This document shows, piece by piece, positions 9,482 to 18,618 of a stretch of 64,000 nt of DNA. Every line of letters begins with the position of its first letter. Positions within the stretch are counted from its first letter, which is position 1. Source of the stretch: Burkholderia sp. Leaf177 (GTDB taxonomy: Bacteria > Pseudomonadota > Gammaproteobacteria > Burkholderiales > Burkholderiaceae); assembly GCF_001424345.1 (NCBI RefSeq), contig NZ_LMPF01000002.1:115043-179042 (forward strand), given 5' to 3'. The notes under the pieces are model-generated. The model was not told the origin of the DNA, did no database searches, and worked only from the letters and a program-made list of their open reading frames with translations. The translations under genes were made by a program, and so were the position numbers.

Positions 9482-10444
9482 CTAAGGTTTCGCGTAAATA
9501 TCGTCGATATTCGCAAACGACTGGGTTTCACGGCGGAACGCGAGCCGCTCAGTGGCACGCCGATGCGCAATGTATCTCTGGGTTTCCGCACGCCTGCTTG
9601 CCGTAACGGTGACCCCTGCCGCAGGGACAATCGTCGCCGGTCCGTTGGTGGCAGGCGTGCCGGTTTGCGCGACCGCGCGCAGCAGCATGTCGCGCGCCTC
9701 GGAATCCGAGACATCGCTTGCCAAGGCGTCGCCGGCGGCTCGAAGTACGCAGGGTGTATCGCCGGCTTTCTCACATGCGCGCGCCAATCCAATTGCCGCG
9801 TCCCGGGCAAGTTCGCGCTGAATCAACTCGTTCGTGATCTGCCGGACATCGCCGCGTTTGCTTTCGCTCGCCGGCAACATGGAAAGGCGCGTGCGGGCGT
9901 CGCGCAGCTCGCCGCGTAACATCGCGAGCCGGGCGGCATCGATTGTCCCTGTCAGATCGAGCGATGCCGTTTTCGGGCCGAAAGGCACATCGATCAGCGG
10001 ATCGGGCGCAAGCCGCGGAATGCTGTTTTGCGCGACAGGCTCAGCCGTCAAATCCGAGTCTGCGCGTCCGGATGTCGAGCCGAAGGCAAGGTACAGGCCG
10101 CCCGCAAGTAACGCGACGAGCGCCGCGCCGATTCCCGCGCGCCAGAGCTTGCGGCCGGATTCATCAGCGGTCGCACCGGCAGCGACTTCCTCATAGGGTT
10201 TGGATTCTTCCACGCTCGGATAAGCCGAGTCTATCGATGCGCGCTTTTGCGCGATGCGGTCACGCAGGGCGCCGTCGTCCGTCGCGGGTAACACGGCTAT
10301 TCCCGTGGCGCCCGGAACAGAGGAATGCGGCTCCAGCGCGTCGCCGCTCGCGGACAAGGCGTCGCAGCGCGTACAGGCGGTATCGGGCGAGTGCAGCGCA
10401 TTACCGCACGTCGGGCAGTAATCAGTCGGGTCGAGATTGGGCAC
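9482..10444 (-). CDS. Zinc-ribbon, single-pass membrane protein of unknown function
   Basis: Encodes 320 residues. The N-terminus holds a zinc-ribbon: Cys10-x2-Cys13 and Cys24-x2-Cys27. A low-complexity acidic linker follows, then one membrane helix at about 103-121. The remainder is an Ala/Arg-rich, probably helical domain of about 195 residues with two further cysteines. The topology suggests a cytoplasmic zinc ribbon and a periplasmic C-terminal region. I do not recognise a characterised family. The upstream neighbour on the same strand is a GT9 glycosyltransferase 215 bp away, so an envelope role is possible but unproven. Confidence 0.75.
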   Translation of the reverse strand: MPNLDPTDYCPTCGNALHSPDTACTRCDALSASGDALEPHSSVPGATGIAVLPATDDGALRDRIAQKRASIDSAYPSVEESKPYEEVAAGATADESGRKLWRAGIGAALVALLAGGLYLAFGSTSGRADSDLTAEPVAQNSIPRLAPDPLIDVPFGPKTASLDLTGTIDAARLAMLRGELRDARTRLSMLPASESKRGDVRQITNELIQRELARDAAIGLARACEKAGDTPCVLRAAGDALASDVSDSEARDMLLRAVAQTGTPATNGPATIVPAAGVTVTASRRAETQRYIAHRRATERLAFRRETQSFANIDDIYAKP

Positions 10445-10509
10445 GGTCGGGTCACATCAAGAGACAAAAGCAAATCGCTGGGACAGATATTAACGGTTTG
10501 CGGGAGACG

Positions 10510-10521
10510 GCGAACGTTCGC
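10510..10521. promoter_or_regulatory. 12-bp palindrome upstream of the zinc-ribbon gene
   Basis: GCGAACGTTCGC is a perfect palindrome about 66 bp before the zinc-ribbon gene start, in the 215-bp gap after the glycosyltransferase gene. It could be an operator. Short GC palindromes also arise by chance in such DNA. Confidence 0.25.
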
Positions 10522-10659
10522 ATGAAGCATGATCGATGCCGACTTGCGTTTGGCCGCGTACCCCTTTTGCACAAAGGTTCTCAGCCGAAGATCCGGCAAG
10601 CCGTAAGGGAACGACCTGTACAAAACGACCGCGCTTTTGAAATTATGTCGCGGCGCGAA

Positions 10660-11652
10660 TTATCGAAGGGACTCGATTTCCAGCTGCGAAACGCTCCGAG
10701 GTTCATGCTTTGCAGAGTGATCCGCCTGATGAACCGCCAGCGTTTGCCGGCGCACGATCCTGTCGAATCCCGCAAGCACGCGTGCGCAAGTCAGTGTCTC
10801 GCGCCACCATTTATTCTTGAGGAACGCGCTCGGCACCCATTGCCACGGCAACACCACTTCGACATTGCCCCACGCAGGCCGCCATTTCTCCGATACATTC
10901 CTGCGCCGAAACACACTCACCGAAGGAATGCCGAGATTCGACGCAAGATGCCCGATGCCCGAATCGTTGCCGATAAACCAGCCCGATTCATACACGTATC
11001 CCGCAAGTTCGCTCAAGTCATGAATCCTCGGCGCAACGATGCCACGCTGGCGCAGGTCTCGCCAACGCTCCCGCTCGTGGGGCGCCAGAATGAAAACGAC
11101 TTCAAGGCCGCGCGCTTTCAACTGCGTTGCAACCTTCATGAAACGGGCGGGTAACCAGCGCTTGTCGCCGGTGCTGGCTTCCGGATGAATGATGACGCGA
11201 TTGGCATGGCGTCGATGCACGAGCCCCGCAAGCGCCGTCATGCCGTTGTGCGATGTTGCTTCGCGGATGCCGAGCTCGTCGCGGCAGTAATGCATGAAGC
11301 GCTCGGCCATCGATCCTTGTCTGTCTCCGTATTCAACGTCGTGCAGCGTGATGACGCGGTCGTGCATATCGGCGAGTCTTGGCAGCGGTTGCTGAGGCTG
11401 CATCTGGAACACGGCTTCGAACGGCGCGAACGTCTCCCTGATCTTGTCGCGGTGCGGAAGCGGCAAGATCCGCGCGTGCGGAAACCACGCGCGAAGTGCG
11501 TGCGCCGGAGCGCCGAACACGGTGACGTCGATGCCATTCCTGATCAGATTCTGCACGATCACCATGCAGACGAGCGAATCGCCGATCGCGTTCGACATCG
11601 AGAACGCCACTCGCCGAAAGGGCAGGAGGCCACGTAATGGCGTTAAAGCCAT
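10660..11652 (-). CDS. Glycosyltransferase family 9 (heptosyltransferase-like)
   Basis: Encodes 330 residues with the two-Rossmann GT-B fold of ADP-heptose:LPS heptosyltransferases. The N-terminal domain has the SNAIGDSLV motif (20-28). The C-terminal donor site has HPEASTGDKRW (156-166) and GNDSGIGHLAS (228-238), where Asp230 is the conserved sugar-nucleotide residue. It probably adds a sugar to lipopolysaccharide or another glycolipid at the inner membrane. It is not inside an obvious LPS operon here. The first ATG has no clear Shine-Dalgarno, so the start is less certain than the frame. Confidence 0.8.
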   Translation of the reverse strand: MALTPLRGLLPFRRVAFSMSNAIGDSLVCMVIVQNLIRNGIDVTVFGAPAHALRAWFPHARILPLPHRDKIRETFAPFEAVFQMQPQQPLPRLADMHDRVITLHDVEYGDRQGSMAERFMHYCRDELGIREATSHNGMTALAGLVHRRHANRVIIHPEASTGDKRWLPARFMKVATQLKARGLEVVFILAPHERERWRDLRQRGIVAPRIHDLSELAGYVYESGWFIGNDSGIGHLASNLGIPSVSVFRRRNVSEKWRPAWGNVEVVLPWQWVPSAFLKNKWWRETLTCARVLAGFDRIVRRQTLAVHQADHSAKHEPRSVSQLEIESLR

Positions 11653-11984
11653 CGGGTTTTGCTTGGGGGAATGTTCACGCTGCCTGAGTGCCTGAATTCG
11701 TGGTTGGGCCGGGAGGGCGATTCGATTGCGTGGGTCGAAACGTTTTAGATCCTGGCGGGACCAACATGATAAGCGCCATTGAGAAAACGCTCACAAGTCG
11801 CCTCTCGCAAATAGGCGAGAACGGTTGGAGAAAGCCTGAGCGGTTGCAGCCTTTCGCGCTGTAAGGTGTGCATCGGTGAATACGCTTAGGCCTGCTGCCA
11901 TCTGTGCAAACGACGGCGCTTAACGGTTAGCATGGTGCGCCTCATCGATAAAAAAATACCTGGCTTACAGGAGGAGACATAAGC
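11653..11984. other. Divergent intergenic region between GT9 and MFS genes
   Basis: No gene is visible. The segment holds a small hairpin (TCTCGC/GCGAGA with a 6-nt loop, near 11805-11822) without a T-run. A strong Shine-Dalgarno, AGGAGGAG, lies immediately before the MFS start. I could not recognise an operator matching the palindromes found further along the sugar-acid locus. Confidence 0.4.
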
Positions 11985-13277
11985 ATGCGCAAGATGCGTT
12001 GGATGGTCGTATTTCTTTGCTTCCTTGCTATCGCGATCAACTATATCGATCGTGCGAATCTCGCGGTCGCAGCGCCGCAGATCGAGAAGGCGCTCAATAT
12101 CGGTCCCGCGCAAATGGGCCTCGTGCTGAGCGGCTTCTTCTGGACCTATGCGTTCATGCAGATGCCGTTCGGGTGGTTCGTCGACAAGATCGGCGGGCGC
12201 ATTGCACTGCCGCTTGCTGTTGGATGGTGGTCCGTATTCACGGCGCTGACCGCTGCGGCCACGAGCGTGGCAGGCATGTTCGGCTGCCGTTTGATGCTCG
12301 GCGTTGGCGAGGCGGGCGCTTACCCCGCATGCGTGAAACTCGTGGCGCAATGGTTCAAGCCGGCGCAGCGCGCGTTTGCAACCAGCATCTTCGACAGTGG
12401 TTCGCGCGTCGGCTCGGCATTGTCCATTCCGGTGGTGGCGCTGATCATCAGCAGCTTTGGCTGGGAAGCGTCGTTCATCGCGACAGGCGCGCTCGGCCTC
12501 GTATGGGTGCTGGGCTGGTTCGTCATTTATCGCAATCCGTCGCGTGGTGATTTGACCGGCGCGGAAGGTGCAGAACCCGTCGCTCCGATAAAAACCGCTG
12601 GCAAGAAAATCACGTGGCTTTCGCTCTTCAGGCATCGCACGCTGTGGGGCATGATGCTCGGCTTCTTCTGCCTGAACTTCGTGATCTACTTTTTCATCAC
12701 GTGGTTTCCGAGTTATCTCGTGCAGACCCGCGGCTTTTCGTTGAAGTCGCTCGGCACGCTCGGCATGATTCCCGCGCTGATTTCCATTCCTGGCGGCTGG
12801 CTCGGCGGCATTGTTTCCGACGCGCTCTACAAGCGCGGCTGGAGCCTCACCAAGGCGCGCAAGACCTGCATGGTTGGCGGCATGCTGTTGTCATCGGTGA
12901 TCACGGTGTCGGCGTTCACAACGAGCACGGCGTTGATGCTGGCATCGTTCGGCGTGGCGTATGGAAGCCTTGCGTTCGCGGCGGCCAGCATCTGGTCGCT
13001 TCCCGGCGATGTCGCGCCAACGCCGGATCACGTTGCATCGATTGGCGGGATCCAGAACTTCGCTTCGAATCTTGCGGGCATTGTCATTACGACGTTCACG
13101 GGTTTCATGGTGCAACTCACGAAGGGTTCGTTCACGGTGCCGCTGGTCGTTGCGGGCGGCTTTTGCGTGCTCGGCGCGTTCAGTTATCTGGTGATCGTGG
13201 GGAAGGTCGAACCGCTGCATTTACCCGATGACCCATCGCGCGATCTCGCGGCATCGCAAGGCGTTGGCGGGCACTGA
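11985..13277 (+). CDS. MFS transporter, anion:cation symporter (sugar-acid) family
   Basis: Encodes 430 residues with about twelve membrane helices. The N-terminus has the family features NYIDRANLAVAAP and, after helix 2, GWFVDKIGGR. ACS-family members of this kind carry hexonates, hexuronates and related acids with protons across the inner membrane. Context agrees: a LacI regulator, an IlvD/Edd dehydratase and two dehydrogenases follow beyond tRNA-Asp. AGGAGGAG 8 nt before the ATG supports the start. The exact substrate is not readable. Confidence 0.85.
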   Translation: MRKMRWMVVFLCFLAIAINYIDRANLAVAAPQIEKALNIGPAQMGLVLSGFFWTYAFMQMPFGWFVDKIGGRIALPLAVGWWSVFTALTAAATSVAGMFGCRLMLGVGEAGAYPACVKLVAQWFKPAQRAFATSIFDSGSRVGSALSIPVVALIISSFGWEASFIATGALGLVWVLGWFVIYRNPSRGDLTGAEGAEPVAPIKTAGKKITWLSLFRHRTLWGMMLGFFCLNFVIYFFITWFPSYLVQTRGFSLKSLGTLGMIPALISIPGGWLGGIVSDALYKRGWSLTKARKTCMVGGMLLSSVITVSAFTTSTALMLASFGVAYGSLAFAAASIWSLPGDVAPTPDHVASIGGIQNFASNLAGIVITTFTGFMVQLTKGSFTVPLVVAGGFCVLGAFSYLVIVGKVEPLHLPDDPSRDLAASQGVGGH

Positions 13278-13307
13278 AAATGCATCGTCCCATCCCGATA
13301 TAAAAAC

Positions 13308-13338
13308 TTACGCGTCACCGGAAATTTCGTTATATACT
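13308..13338 (+). promoter_or_regulatory. Possible promoter of tRNA-Asp
   Basis: TTACGC (13308-13313) is 17 bp from TATATA (13331-13336), overlapping TATACT (13333-13338). It lies in an AT-rich patch after the MFS stop. The tRNA begins about 110 nt further on, so a processed leader would be needed. Confidence 0.3.
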
Positions 13339-13447
13339 TCGTCCCCGATTGATTGAAACGGTTGCGGAGCAAGGCTGACAAGGGTGTTGTACAACTCGTT
13401 GGCATATCGCTTTCCGGTTCGGATCATTCAGGTCAGCAGCACAAAAT

Positions 13448-13524
13448 GGAGTGGTAGTTCAGTTGGTTAGAATACCGGCCTGTCACGCCGGGGGTCGCGG
13501 GTTCGAGTCCCGTCCGCTCCGCCA
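13448..13524 (+). tRNA. tRNA-Asp (anticodon GTC)
   Basis: A 77-nt cloverleaf with encoded CCA. GGAGTGG pairs with CCGCTCC (one T-G pair), the discriminator base is G, and the anticodon loop CTGTCAC gives GTC. The T-loop is GTTCGAGTC. It sits between the MFS gene and the LacI gene of the sugar-acid locus. No duplicated 3' end (att-like repeat) was seen elsewhere in the window. Confidence 0.97.
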
Positions 13525-13569
13525 ATATTTCGTTTGAAGCAAGTTTGAATCAAGCATCAAAGCAGATAC

Positions 13570-13594
13570 AAAGCCCGCCACAAGCGGGCTTTTT
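13570..13594 (+). terminator. Terminator after tRNA-Asp
   Basis: AAAGCCCGC (13570-13578) and GCGGGCTT (13584-13591) form a stem with a short loop and a T-run. It should prevent tRNA transcription from entering the LacI gene. Confidence 0.85.
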
Positions 13595-13621
13595 GCTTTT
13601 TCGGCTTTCCCATTTCTTCCG

Positions 13622-13661
13622 CGATGTATTGAATACATCGTGAATGACCGCGAATGGTCAT
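13622..13661. promoter_or_regulatory. Two adjacent inverted repeats upstream of the LacI gene
   Basis: CGATGTATTGAATACATCG (13622-13640) is a perfect 9-1-9 inverted repeat. Three bases later ATGACC (13644-13649) and GGTCAT (13656-13661) form a second one. Both lie 50-90 bp before the LacI-family start and after the tRNA terminator, as expected of autoregulatory operators. They do not match the palindrome at 17663-17680. Confidence 0.5.
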
Positions 13662-13710
13662 CCAGTATCATTGACGAACCCGGTTAATGACTTAAGCAGA
13701 CTTCAGCGCA

Positions 13711-14811
13711 ATGCCCGACGACCACAAACCTCCGGCTTCAGCGCCGCCTCGCATGGCCGACGTAGCGCGCGTTGCAGGAGTTTCCAAGATGACCGTTTCG
13801 CGCGTGCTCGCCGGCAGACCGGTCGGCGCTGCCACACGCGAACGTGTGCTGAGCGTGGTCAATGAACTGGGTTATGTGGCGGACGCGGCGGCTGGGGCTT
13901 TATCGTCGGGGAAATCGTCATTTGTCGCGGTGCTCGTGCCGTCGCTATCGAGCTCGAATTTCTCCGATACCGTGCGCGGCATCAACGACGTGATCGAACC
14001 GGCTGGCATGCGGTTGCTGCTCGCAAACACCGACTACGAATTGCCGCGCGAAGAAGACCTCGTGCGCGCAATGCTGCGTTACCAGCCGCGCTGCATCGTG
14101 TTGACGGGCAGCCATCACACGCCCGAGACGCATTCGCTGCTCGCTCGCGCCCGTATTCCGGTGATCGAAACGTGGGACATGCCGGTCAATCCTATCGACC
14201 GGGTTGTGGGGTTTTCGAACGTCGACGCGTCGCGTGCAATGGTGCGCCATCTCTACGAACGCGGATATAAGCGCATCGCGTTCGTGAGCAGCGCGTCGAA
14301 GCTGGATAGCCGCGGTATCGATCGTCGTCGGGGATATTTGAAGGAAGTAAGGGCTTCCGGCTGCGAACCGCGCGATATCACCAAAAGCGCGTGGACCACG
14401 ACCATGGCGCACGGCGTTGCCATGGCGCACGGCGCAGCTGCGTTGCAGCAGTTGCTCGAGCGCTGGCCCGATACCGACGCCGTCATGTGCGCAAGCGACA
14501 TCCACGCGTTCGGCGCCGTGATGGCGTGTCATCGGCTGGGGTTATCGGTTCCGAGCGATATCGCGATCGCGGGATTCGGCGACTTCGAAGTCTCGCGGCA
14601 TTGTTATCCGACCATCACGACTGTTTCCGTCGATGCCTATGGCATTGGCCGCGCAACCGGCGAGTCCTTGCTCGCGGCGCTGGACGAAGCAGAAGGCGAT
14701 GAAAAGCTCGACAAGACGCGCGGCGTAAAAACGACTCGGGCGACGAAGCGCAAGCCGTCGCCGCCCGTGATCGAGATTCACTACGAAGTCGTGCCGCGCG
14801 AGAGCACGTAG
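13711..14811 (+). CDS. LacI-family (GntR-type) transcriptional regulator
   Basis: Encodes 366 residues. The LacI helix-turn-helix spans about residues 15-35 (MADVARVAGVSKMTVSRVLAG), followed by the hinge helix. A periplasmic-binding-protein-like effector domain covers about 65-340. The first 14 residues are Pro/Ala-rich; an ATG at 13753 is a possible alternative start. LacI proteins of this gluconate-regulator type repress sugar-acid catabolic genes until an inducer binds. The neighbouring dehydratase operon is convergent, 32 bp away. The likely target site is the palindrome at 17663-17680. Confidence 0.88.
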   Translation: MPDDHKPPASAPPRMADVARVAGVSKMTVSRVLAGRPVGAATRERVLSVVNELGYVADAAAGALSSGKSSFVAVLVPSLSSSNFSDTVRGINDVIEPAGMRLLLANTDYELPREEDLVRAMLRYQPRCIVLTGSHHTPETHSLLARARIPVIETWDMPVNPIDRVVGFSNVDASRAMVRHLYERGYKRIAFVSSASKLDSRGIDRRRGYLKEVRASGCEPRDITKSAWTTTMAHGVAMAHGAAALQQLLERWPDTDAVMCASDIHAFGAVMACHRLGLSVPSDIAIAGFGDFEVSRHCYPTITTVSVDAYGIGRATGESLLAALDEAEGDEKLDKTRGVKTTRATKRKPSPPVIEIHYEVVPREST

Positions 14812-14843
14812 CGCCTCGCGCGGCGGCCAGGCAATCGAGCGCC

Positions 14844-16637
14844 TTAGTGGTTGTGCCGCGACTCGCCGCGTGTTTCGACAATGTTGAGATACAACGTCGC
14901 CGGTTCCAGGCAAGCGCCGCTGCCTTGCTGTCCGACCATGCTCCGGTAGATCTCTTCCCACGGCGTCATGTTCTTGAGCACCGGCGGTTTCCATGCCGCG
15001 CGACGTTGCGCCAGTTCCGCTTCGGGGATCATCAGATCGACCTTGCGCGTTTTCAGGTCGATGCGAATCCTGTCGCCCGATACAAGCAGCGCAAGCCCGC
15101 CGCCAACAGCCGCTTCCGGCGATACATTGAGAATCGAAGGACTCGCCGATGTCCCGCTTTGACGGCCGTCGCCGAGCGTTGGCAACGTGTCGACGCCGCG
15201 CTTGAGCAACGCCGCCGGCGGCTGCATGTTCACCACTTCGGCGCCGCCCGGAAATCCGACCGGGCCACAATTGCGAATGACGAGGATCGAGCGTTCATCC
15301 ACGCCCGTTGCCGGGTCTTCAATGCGCGCGTGATAGTCCTCCGGTCCTTCGAACACGACGACCTTGCCCTCGAACACATCGGGGTGATCGGGGTCCGCGA
15401 GAAAGCGCTTGCGGAAGGCTTCATCGATCACGCTGACTTTCATCACGGCGCTGTCGAACAGGTTGCCCGAGAGCACCACATAACCCGCCGATTCCTTCAG
15501 CGGATTTGCATATGCACGGATCACTTCGCGATCAGGCGCCGGGACTCGGGCCAGATCGTCGGCCAGCGTCTTGCCGGTGACGGTGCGCACGCTTGCGTCG
15601 AGACGGCCGGCATCGAAGAGTTCTTTCATCACGGCCGGCACGCCGCCTGCACGATGAAACGCTTCGCCGAGGAACCGTCCGGCAGGCTGGCAATCGACGA
15701 GCAGCGGCACCTCCGGCCCGAGCCGTTGCCAGTCTTCCAGCGTATGGTCAATACCCATATGCCGCGCAATCGCGATCATGTGAATCGGACAATTCGATGA
15801 AGCACCGAGCGCCGCCGCAGCGACGACGGCGTTCTCGAATGCGCCCTTGGTCATGATGTCCGATGGCCGCAGGTTCTCGCCGACCATCTCCACGATGCGC
15901 TTGCCGGTCGCATACGCCATCCATCCACGTTCGCGATGCGGACCCGGAATCGCCGCGCATCCGGGCAACGACATGCCAAGCGCTTCGGCGAGCGAGTTCA
16001 TGGAAAGCGCGGTGCCCATGGTGTTGCAATGCCCGACCGACGGCGCCGACGACGCCACCATATCCATGAATCCCGGATAGTCGATCTCACCCGCCGACAG
16101 CCGTTTGCGCGCGTCCCAGATTACGGTGCCGGAGCCGGCGAGCTTACCGTGATACCAGCCGTCGAGCATCGGACCGCCTGACAGGACGATCGCCGGAATG
16201 TTGACGGTGGCCGCGGCCATCAGGCATGCAGGCGTGGTTTTATCGCAGCCGGTAGTGAGCACGACGCCGTCGATGGGATAACCGTGCAAGATCTCCACGA
16301 GCCCGAGATACGCCAGGTTTCGATCGAGCGCGGCGGTCGGACGCTTGCCGGTTTCCTGGATCGGATGCACGGGGAATTCGAGCGGAATGCCGCCGGCGTC
16401 ACGGATGCCATCGCGTACGCGCGTGGCGAGATCGAGATGATGGCGATTGCATGGCGCAAGGTCGGAGCCGGTCTGCGCAATGCCGATGATCGGCTTGCCC
16501 GATTGCAACTCTTCTCGCGTGATGCCGTAGTTCATGTAGCGCTCGAGATAGAGCGCGGTCATGCCGGGGTCCGAGGGATCGTCGAACCAGCGGCGGCTGC
16601 GAAGACGGTTTTGCGGGATGTTCGATTGATTCGACAT
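14844..16637 (-). CDS. IlvD/Edd-family sugar-acid dehydratase (xylonate/arabinonate type)
   Basis: Encodes 597 residues. The enzyme should dehydrate an aldonic acid to its 2-keto-3-deoxy acid. The Fe-S cysteines are Cys63 (APCNRHH), Cys131 (GCDKTTP) and Cys204 (GHCNTMG), and Lys133 is the metal-bridging lysine position. From memory it resembles Caulobacter D-xylonate dehydratase along its length, including RSRxWFD near the start and the RHNH C-terminus. It is less like YjhG or branched-chain IlvD. It is the second gene of a minus-strand operon, 50 bp after the hydroxyacid dehydrogenase. No keto-deoxy-acid aldolase or dehydratase is found in the window, so the pathway is incomplete here. Confidence 0.88.
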   Translation of the reverse strand: MSNQSNIPQNRLRSRRWFDDPSDPGMTALYLERYMNYGITREELQSGKPIIGIAQTGSDLAPCNRHHLDLATRVRDGIRDAGGIPLEFPVHPIQETGKRPTAALDRNLAYLGLVEILHGYPIDGVVLTTGCDKTTPACLMAAATVNIPAIVLSGGPMLDGWYHGKLAGSGTVIWDARKRLSAGEIDYPGFMDMVASSAPSVGHCNTMGTALSMNSLAEALGMSLPGCAAIPGPHRERGWMAYATGKRIVEMVGENLRPSDIMTKGAFENAVVAAAALGASSNCPIHMIAIARHMGIDHTLEDWQRLGPEVPLLVDCQPAGRFLGEAFHRAGGVPAVMKELFDAGRLDASVRTVTGKTLADDLARVPAPDREVIRAYANPLKESAGYVVLSGNLFDSAVMKVSVIDEAFRKRFLADPDHPDVFEGKVVVFEGPEDYHARIEDPATGVDERSILVIRNCGPVGFPGGAEVVNMQPPAALLKRGVDTLPTLGDGRQSGTSASPSILNVSPEAAVGGGLALLVSGDRIRIDLKTRKVDLMIPEAELAQRRAAWKPPVLKNMTPWEEIYRSMVGQQGSGACLEPATLYLNIVETRGESRHNH

Positions 16638-16687
16638 GCTTGTCTGTCCGTTTTAATTGTATGGGGAGTCAGTGATCCGATCGATGC

Positions 16688-17635
16688 TCAACGCGCGCGA
16701 AACTCGGTCACGAGCGGCGCGCCATCGAAAAACGCTTTCAAATTCTCGCGCACCAGTTGCGCCATCGCGCCGCGCGTTTCGACGGTTGCGCTTGCGCGGT
16801 GCGGCTGCAGCACCACGTTGTCCAGCGTGAAAAAACGCGGATCGATCGACGGCTCGTTCCAGAATACATCCAGCGCGGCGCCGCGAATACGGTGCTCGCT
16901 CAAGTATTCGAGCAGCGCGGGTTCGTCGATAATGCTTCCGCGCGCGATGTTGACCAGGATGCCATCGGGGCCGAGTGCGTTGAACACGTCGCGGCTTATC
17001 GATCCCCGACTCTCGCGATCAGCCGCGGCGCAGATCACGAGAAAATCCGATTCGCGCGCAAGATCGGCCGCGCTCTCGCAATACGTATAGTCGACGTCGT
17101 CGAAACGAACGCGATCGTGATAGGCAATGGTCATGTCGAACGCCGCAGCGCGCCTGGCGAGTGCCCGTCCAACGCGCCCGAGTCCGAGGACGCCAAGCCG
17201 CTTGCCGAACATGCGCGTGGCGAGCGGAATCGCGGTTTTTCCCCATTGGCCGTCGCGCACGATGCGATCGTTTGCGGGAATCTGCCGCGCAATCGAAAGC
17301 ATCAGGCCGATGCCCATGTCGGCGACATCGCCGGTCAGCACGTCAGGCGTATTCGTGACGCGAATGCCGCGCCTGGCTGCATGCGCAAGATCGATTGCAT
17401 CGACGCCAACGCCATACGACACGATGATCTCGAGCGCTGGCAACGCATCGATCAGCTCGGCGTTCGCGCCCGCTTCGCCGTTGGTCGCGAGGGCGCGAAT
17501 CTTCGGTCCCACTTCGGCGAGCAACGCGCCGCGATTGGCGCAATCCGACAAGACATGCAGCGTGTAATGACGCTCCAGCTCGGTCATGTCGCGCTCCGGA
17601 TACCGGACGACTACCAGTAAATCCGTCTTGTGCAT
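16688..17635 (-). CDS. D-isomer-specific 2-hydroxyacid dehydrogenase
   Basis: Encodes 315 residues. The nucleotide-binding motif GLGRVG is at 151-156. The catalytic set is Arg232 (NIARGS), Glu261 (DVFWNEP) and His279 (LQPHRAS). Members of this subgroup commonly reduce glyoxylate or hydroxypyruvate with NAD(P)H, fitting disposal of C2/C3 products of sugar-acid breakdown. A GGAG precedes the ATG. It leads the operon with the dehydratase and starts 28 bp from the perfect palindrome in the divergent promoter. Confidence 0.88.
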   Translation of the reverse strand: MHKTDLLVVVRYPERDMTELERHYTLHVLSDCANRGALLAEVGPKIRALATNGEAGANAELIDALPALEIIVSYGVGVDAIDLAHAARRGIRVTNTPDVLTGDVADMGIGLMLSIARQIPANDRIVRDGQWGKTAIPLATRMFGKRLGVLGLGRVGRALARRAAAFDMTIAYHDRVRFDDVDYTYCESAADLARESDFLVICAAADRESRGSISRDVFNALGPDGILVNIARGSIIDEPALLEYLSEHRIRGAALDVFWNEPSIDPRFFTLDNVVLQPHRASATVETRGAMAQLVRENLKAFFDGAPLVTEFRAR

Positions 17636-17662
17636 GCCATCTCCTCATGTTAGATTTGATTC

Positions 17663-17680
17663 ATGGTTACCGGTAACCAT
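17663..17680. promoter_or_regulatory. Perfect 18-bp LacI/GntR-type operator
   Basis: ATGGTTACCGGTAACCAT is a perfect palindrome in the 98-bp gap between two divergent catabolic genes. It closely resembles the E. coli gluconate-repressor operator (ATGTTACCSGTAACAT type), with a central CG as LacI-family sites have. It is ideally placed to control both the reductase/dehydratase operon and the dehydrogenase/transporter operon. The candidate binder is the LacI-family protein encoded at 13711-14811. Confidence 0.75.
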
Positions 17681-17733
17681 ACCGCACGATGAAACGCGTG
17701 TCCAGCAGTTGATAACTTCAGGGTAGCGAGACA

Positions 17734-18618
17734 ATGGCGAATGCAAAGGACCGAGCGCAGACGATTGCCTTCCTTGGGATCGGCTTGATGGGAGAGCGGC
17801 AAGCGCGGGTGCTCCTCAAAGCCGGTTACCGGCTGACGGCATGGAACCGTACCCGCGACAAGGCGGATCGCTTGCAAGCCGACGGCGCGCGCATTGTGGG
17901 CTCGCCAGTCGATGCTGTTCGCGACGCCGACATCGTGATCACGATGCTTGCAAACGGCGAGACCGTGCACGACGTTCTGTTCGATCAGGGCGTGGCGCAG
18001 GCGTTGAACGCGCGAGCGGTTGTCATCGACATGAGCTCGATCCGCCCCGACCAGGCAGTGACGCACGCGCGACTGCTTGCAGAACGAGGTGTTCACCATA
18101 TCGATGCTCCCGTGTCGGGCGGCACGAGCGGCGCGGAAAACGCGACGCTCGCGATCATGTGCGGCGGTGATGCACAGGTCTTCGAGCAAGTTTTGAATGT
18201 ATTGCGCTGCATGGGGCGGCCCGTGCTGATGGGCGCGCATGGCGCCGGCCAACTCGCCAAGCTCGCAAACCAGATGATCGTGGGGACGACAATCGGCGTG
18301 GTGGCCGAGGCGTTGTCATTGGTTGCGAAGGGCGGCGCAAATCCAGCAATGCTGATCGAAGCGCTCGCGGGCGGTTATGCCGACAGCACCATCCTGCGCA
18401 TTCACGGCCGCCGGATGGTCGATGAAAATTTCGAAGTCAGCGGCCGGTCGAGTTCGCAACTCAAGGATCTTCACAACGCATTGCGCGCGGCGCAGGACGC
18501 GGGCGCGTCAATGCCGTACACGGAACTCAGCGCGCAGCTTTTCACTTCGCTCATAGAACAGCACGGCGATATCGATCACAGCGGAATTGTGAAGATCATC
18601 GGCGCAAGTGTTGAATAA
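17734..18618 (+). CDS. 3-hydroxyisobutyrate dehydrogenase-family NAD(P)-dependent reductase
   Basis: Encodes 294 residues. The N-terminal dinucleotide fold has FLGIGLMG (13-20). The substrate signature is DAPVSGG (124-130), and the catalytic lysine is Lys176 in LAKLANQ. The family includes tartronate semialdehyde reductase (GarR/GlxR) and 3-hydroxyisobutyrate dehydrogenase. Given the sugar-acid genes around it, a semialdehyde reductase role is most likely but is inferred. An MHS transporter gene follows on the same strand. The stop codon lies inside a small tandem repeat. Confidence 0.87.
   Translation: MANAKDRAQTIAFLGIGLMGERQARVLLKAGYRLTAWNRTRDKADRLQADGARIVGSPVDAVRDADIVITMLANGETVHDVLFDQGVAQALNARAVVIDMSSIRPDQAVTHARLLAERGVHHIDAPVSGGTSGAENATLAIMCGGDAQVFEQVLNVLRCMGRPVLMGAHGAGQLAKLANQMIVGTTIGVVAEALSLVAKGGANPAMLIEALAGGYADSTILRIHGRRMVDENFEVSGRSSSQLKDLHNALRAAQDAGASMPYTELSAQLFTSLIEQHGDIDHSGIVKIIGASVE

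Noticed and set aside
7424..13524. tRNA-Val to tRNA-Asp interval considered as an integrated genomic island with att repeats
   Set aside because: No duplicated tRNA 3' end and no integrase gene are visible; the idea of insertion is kept only as a comparative question for the sugar-acid locus.
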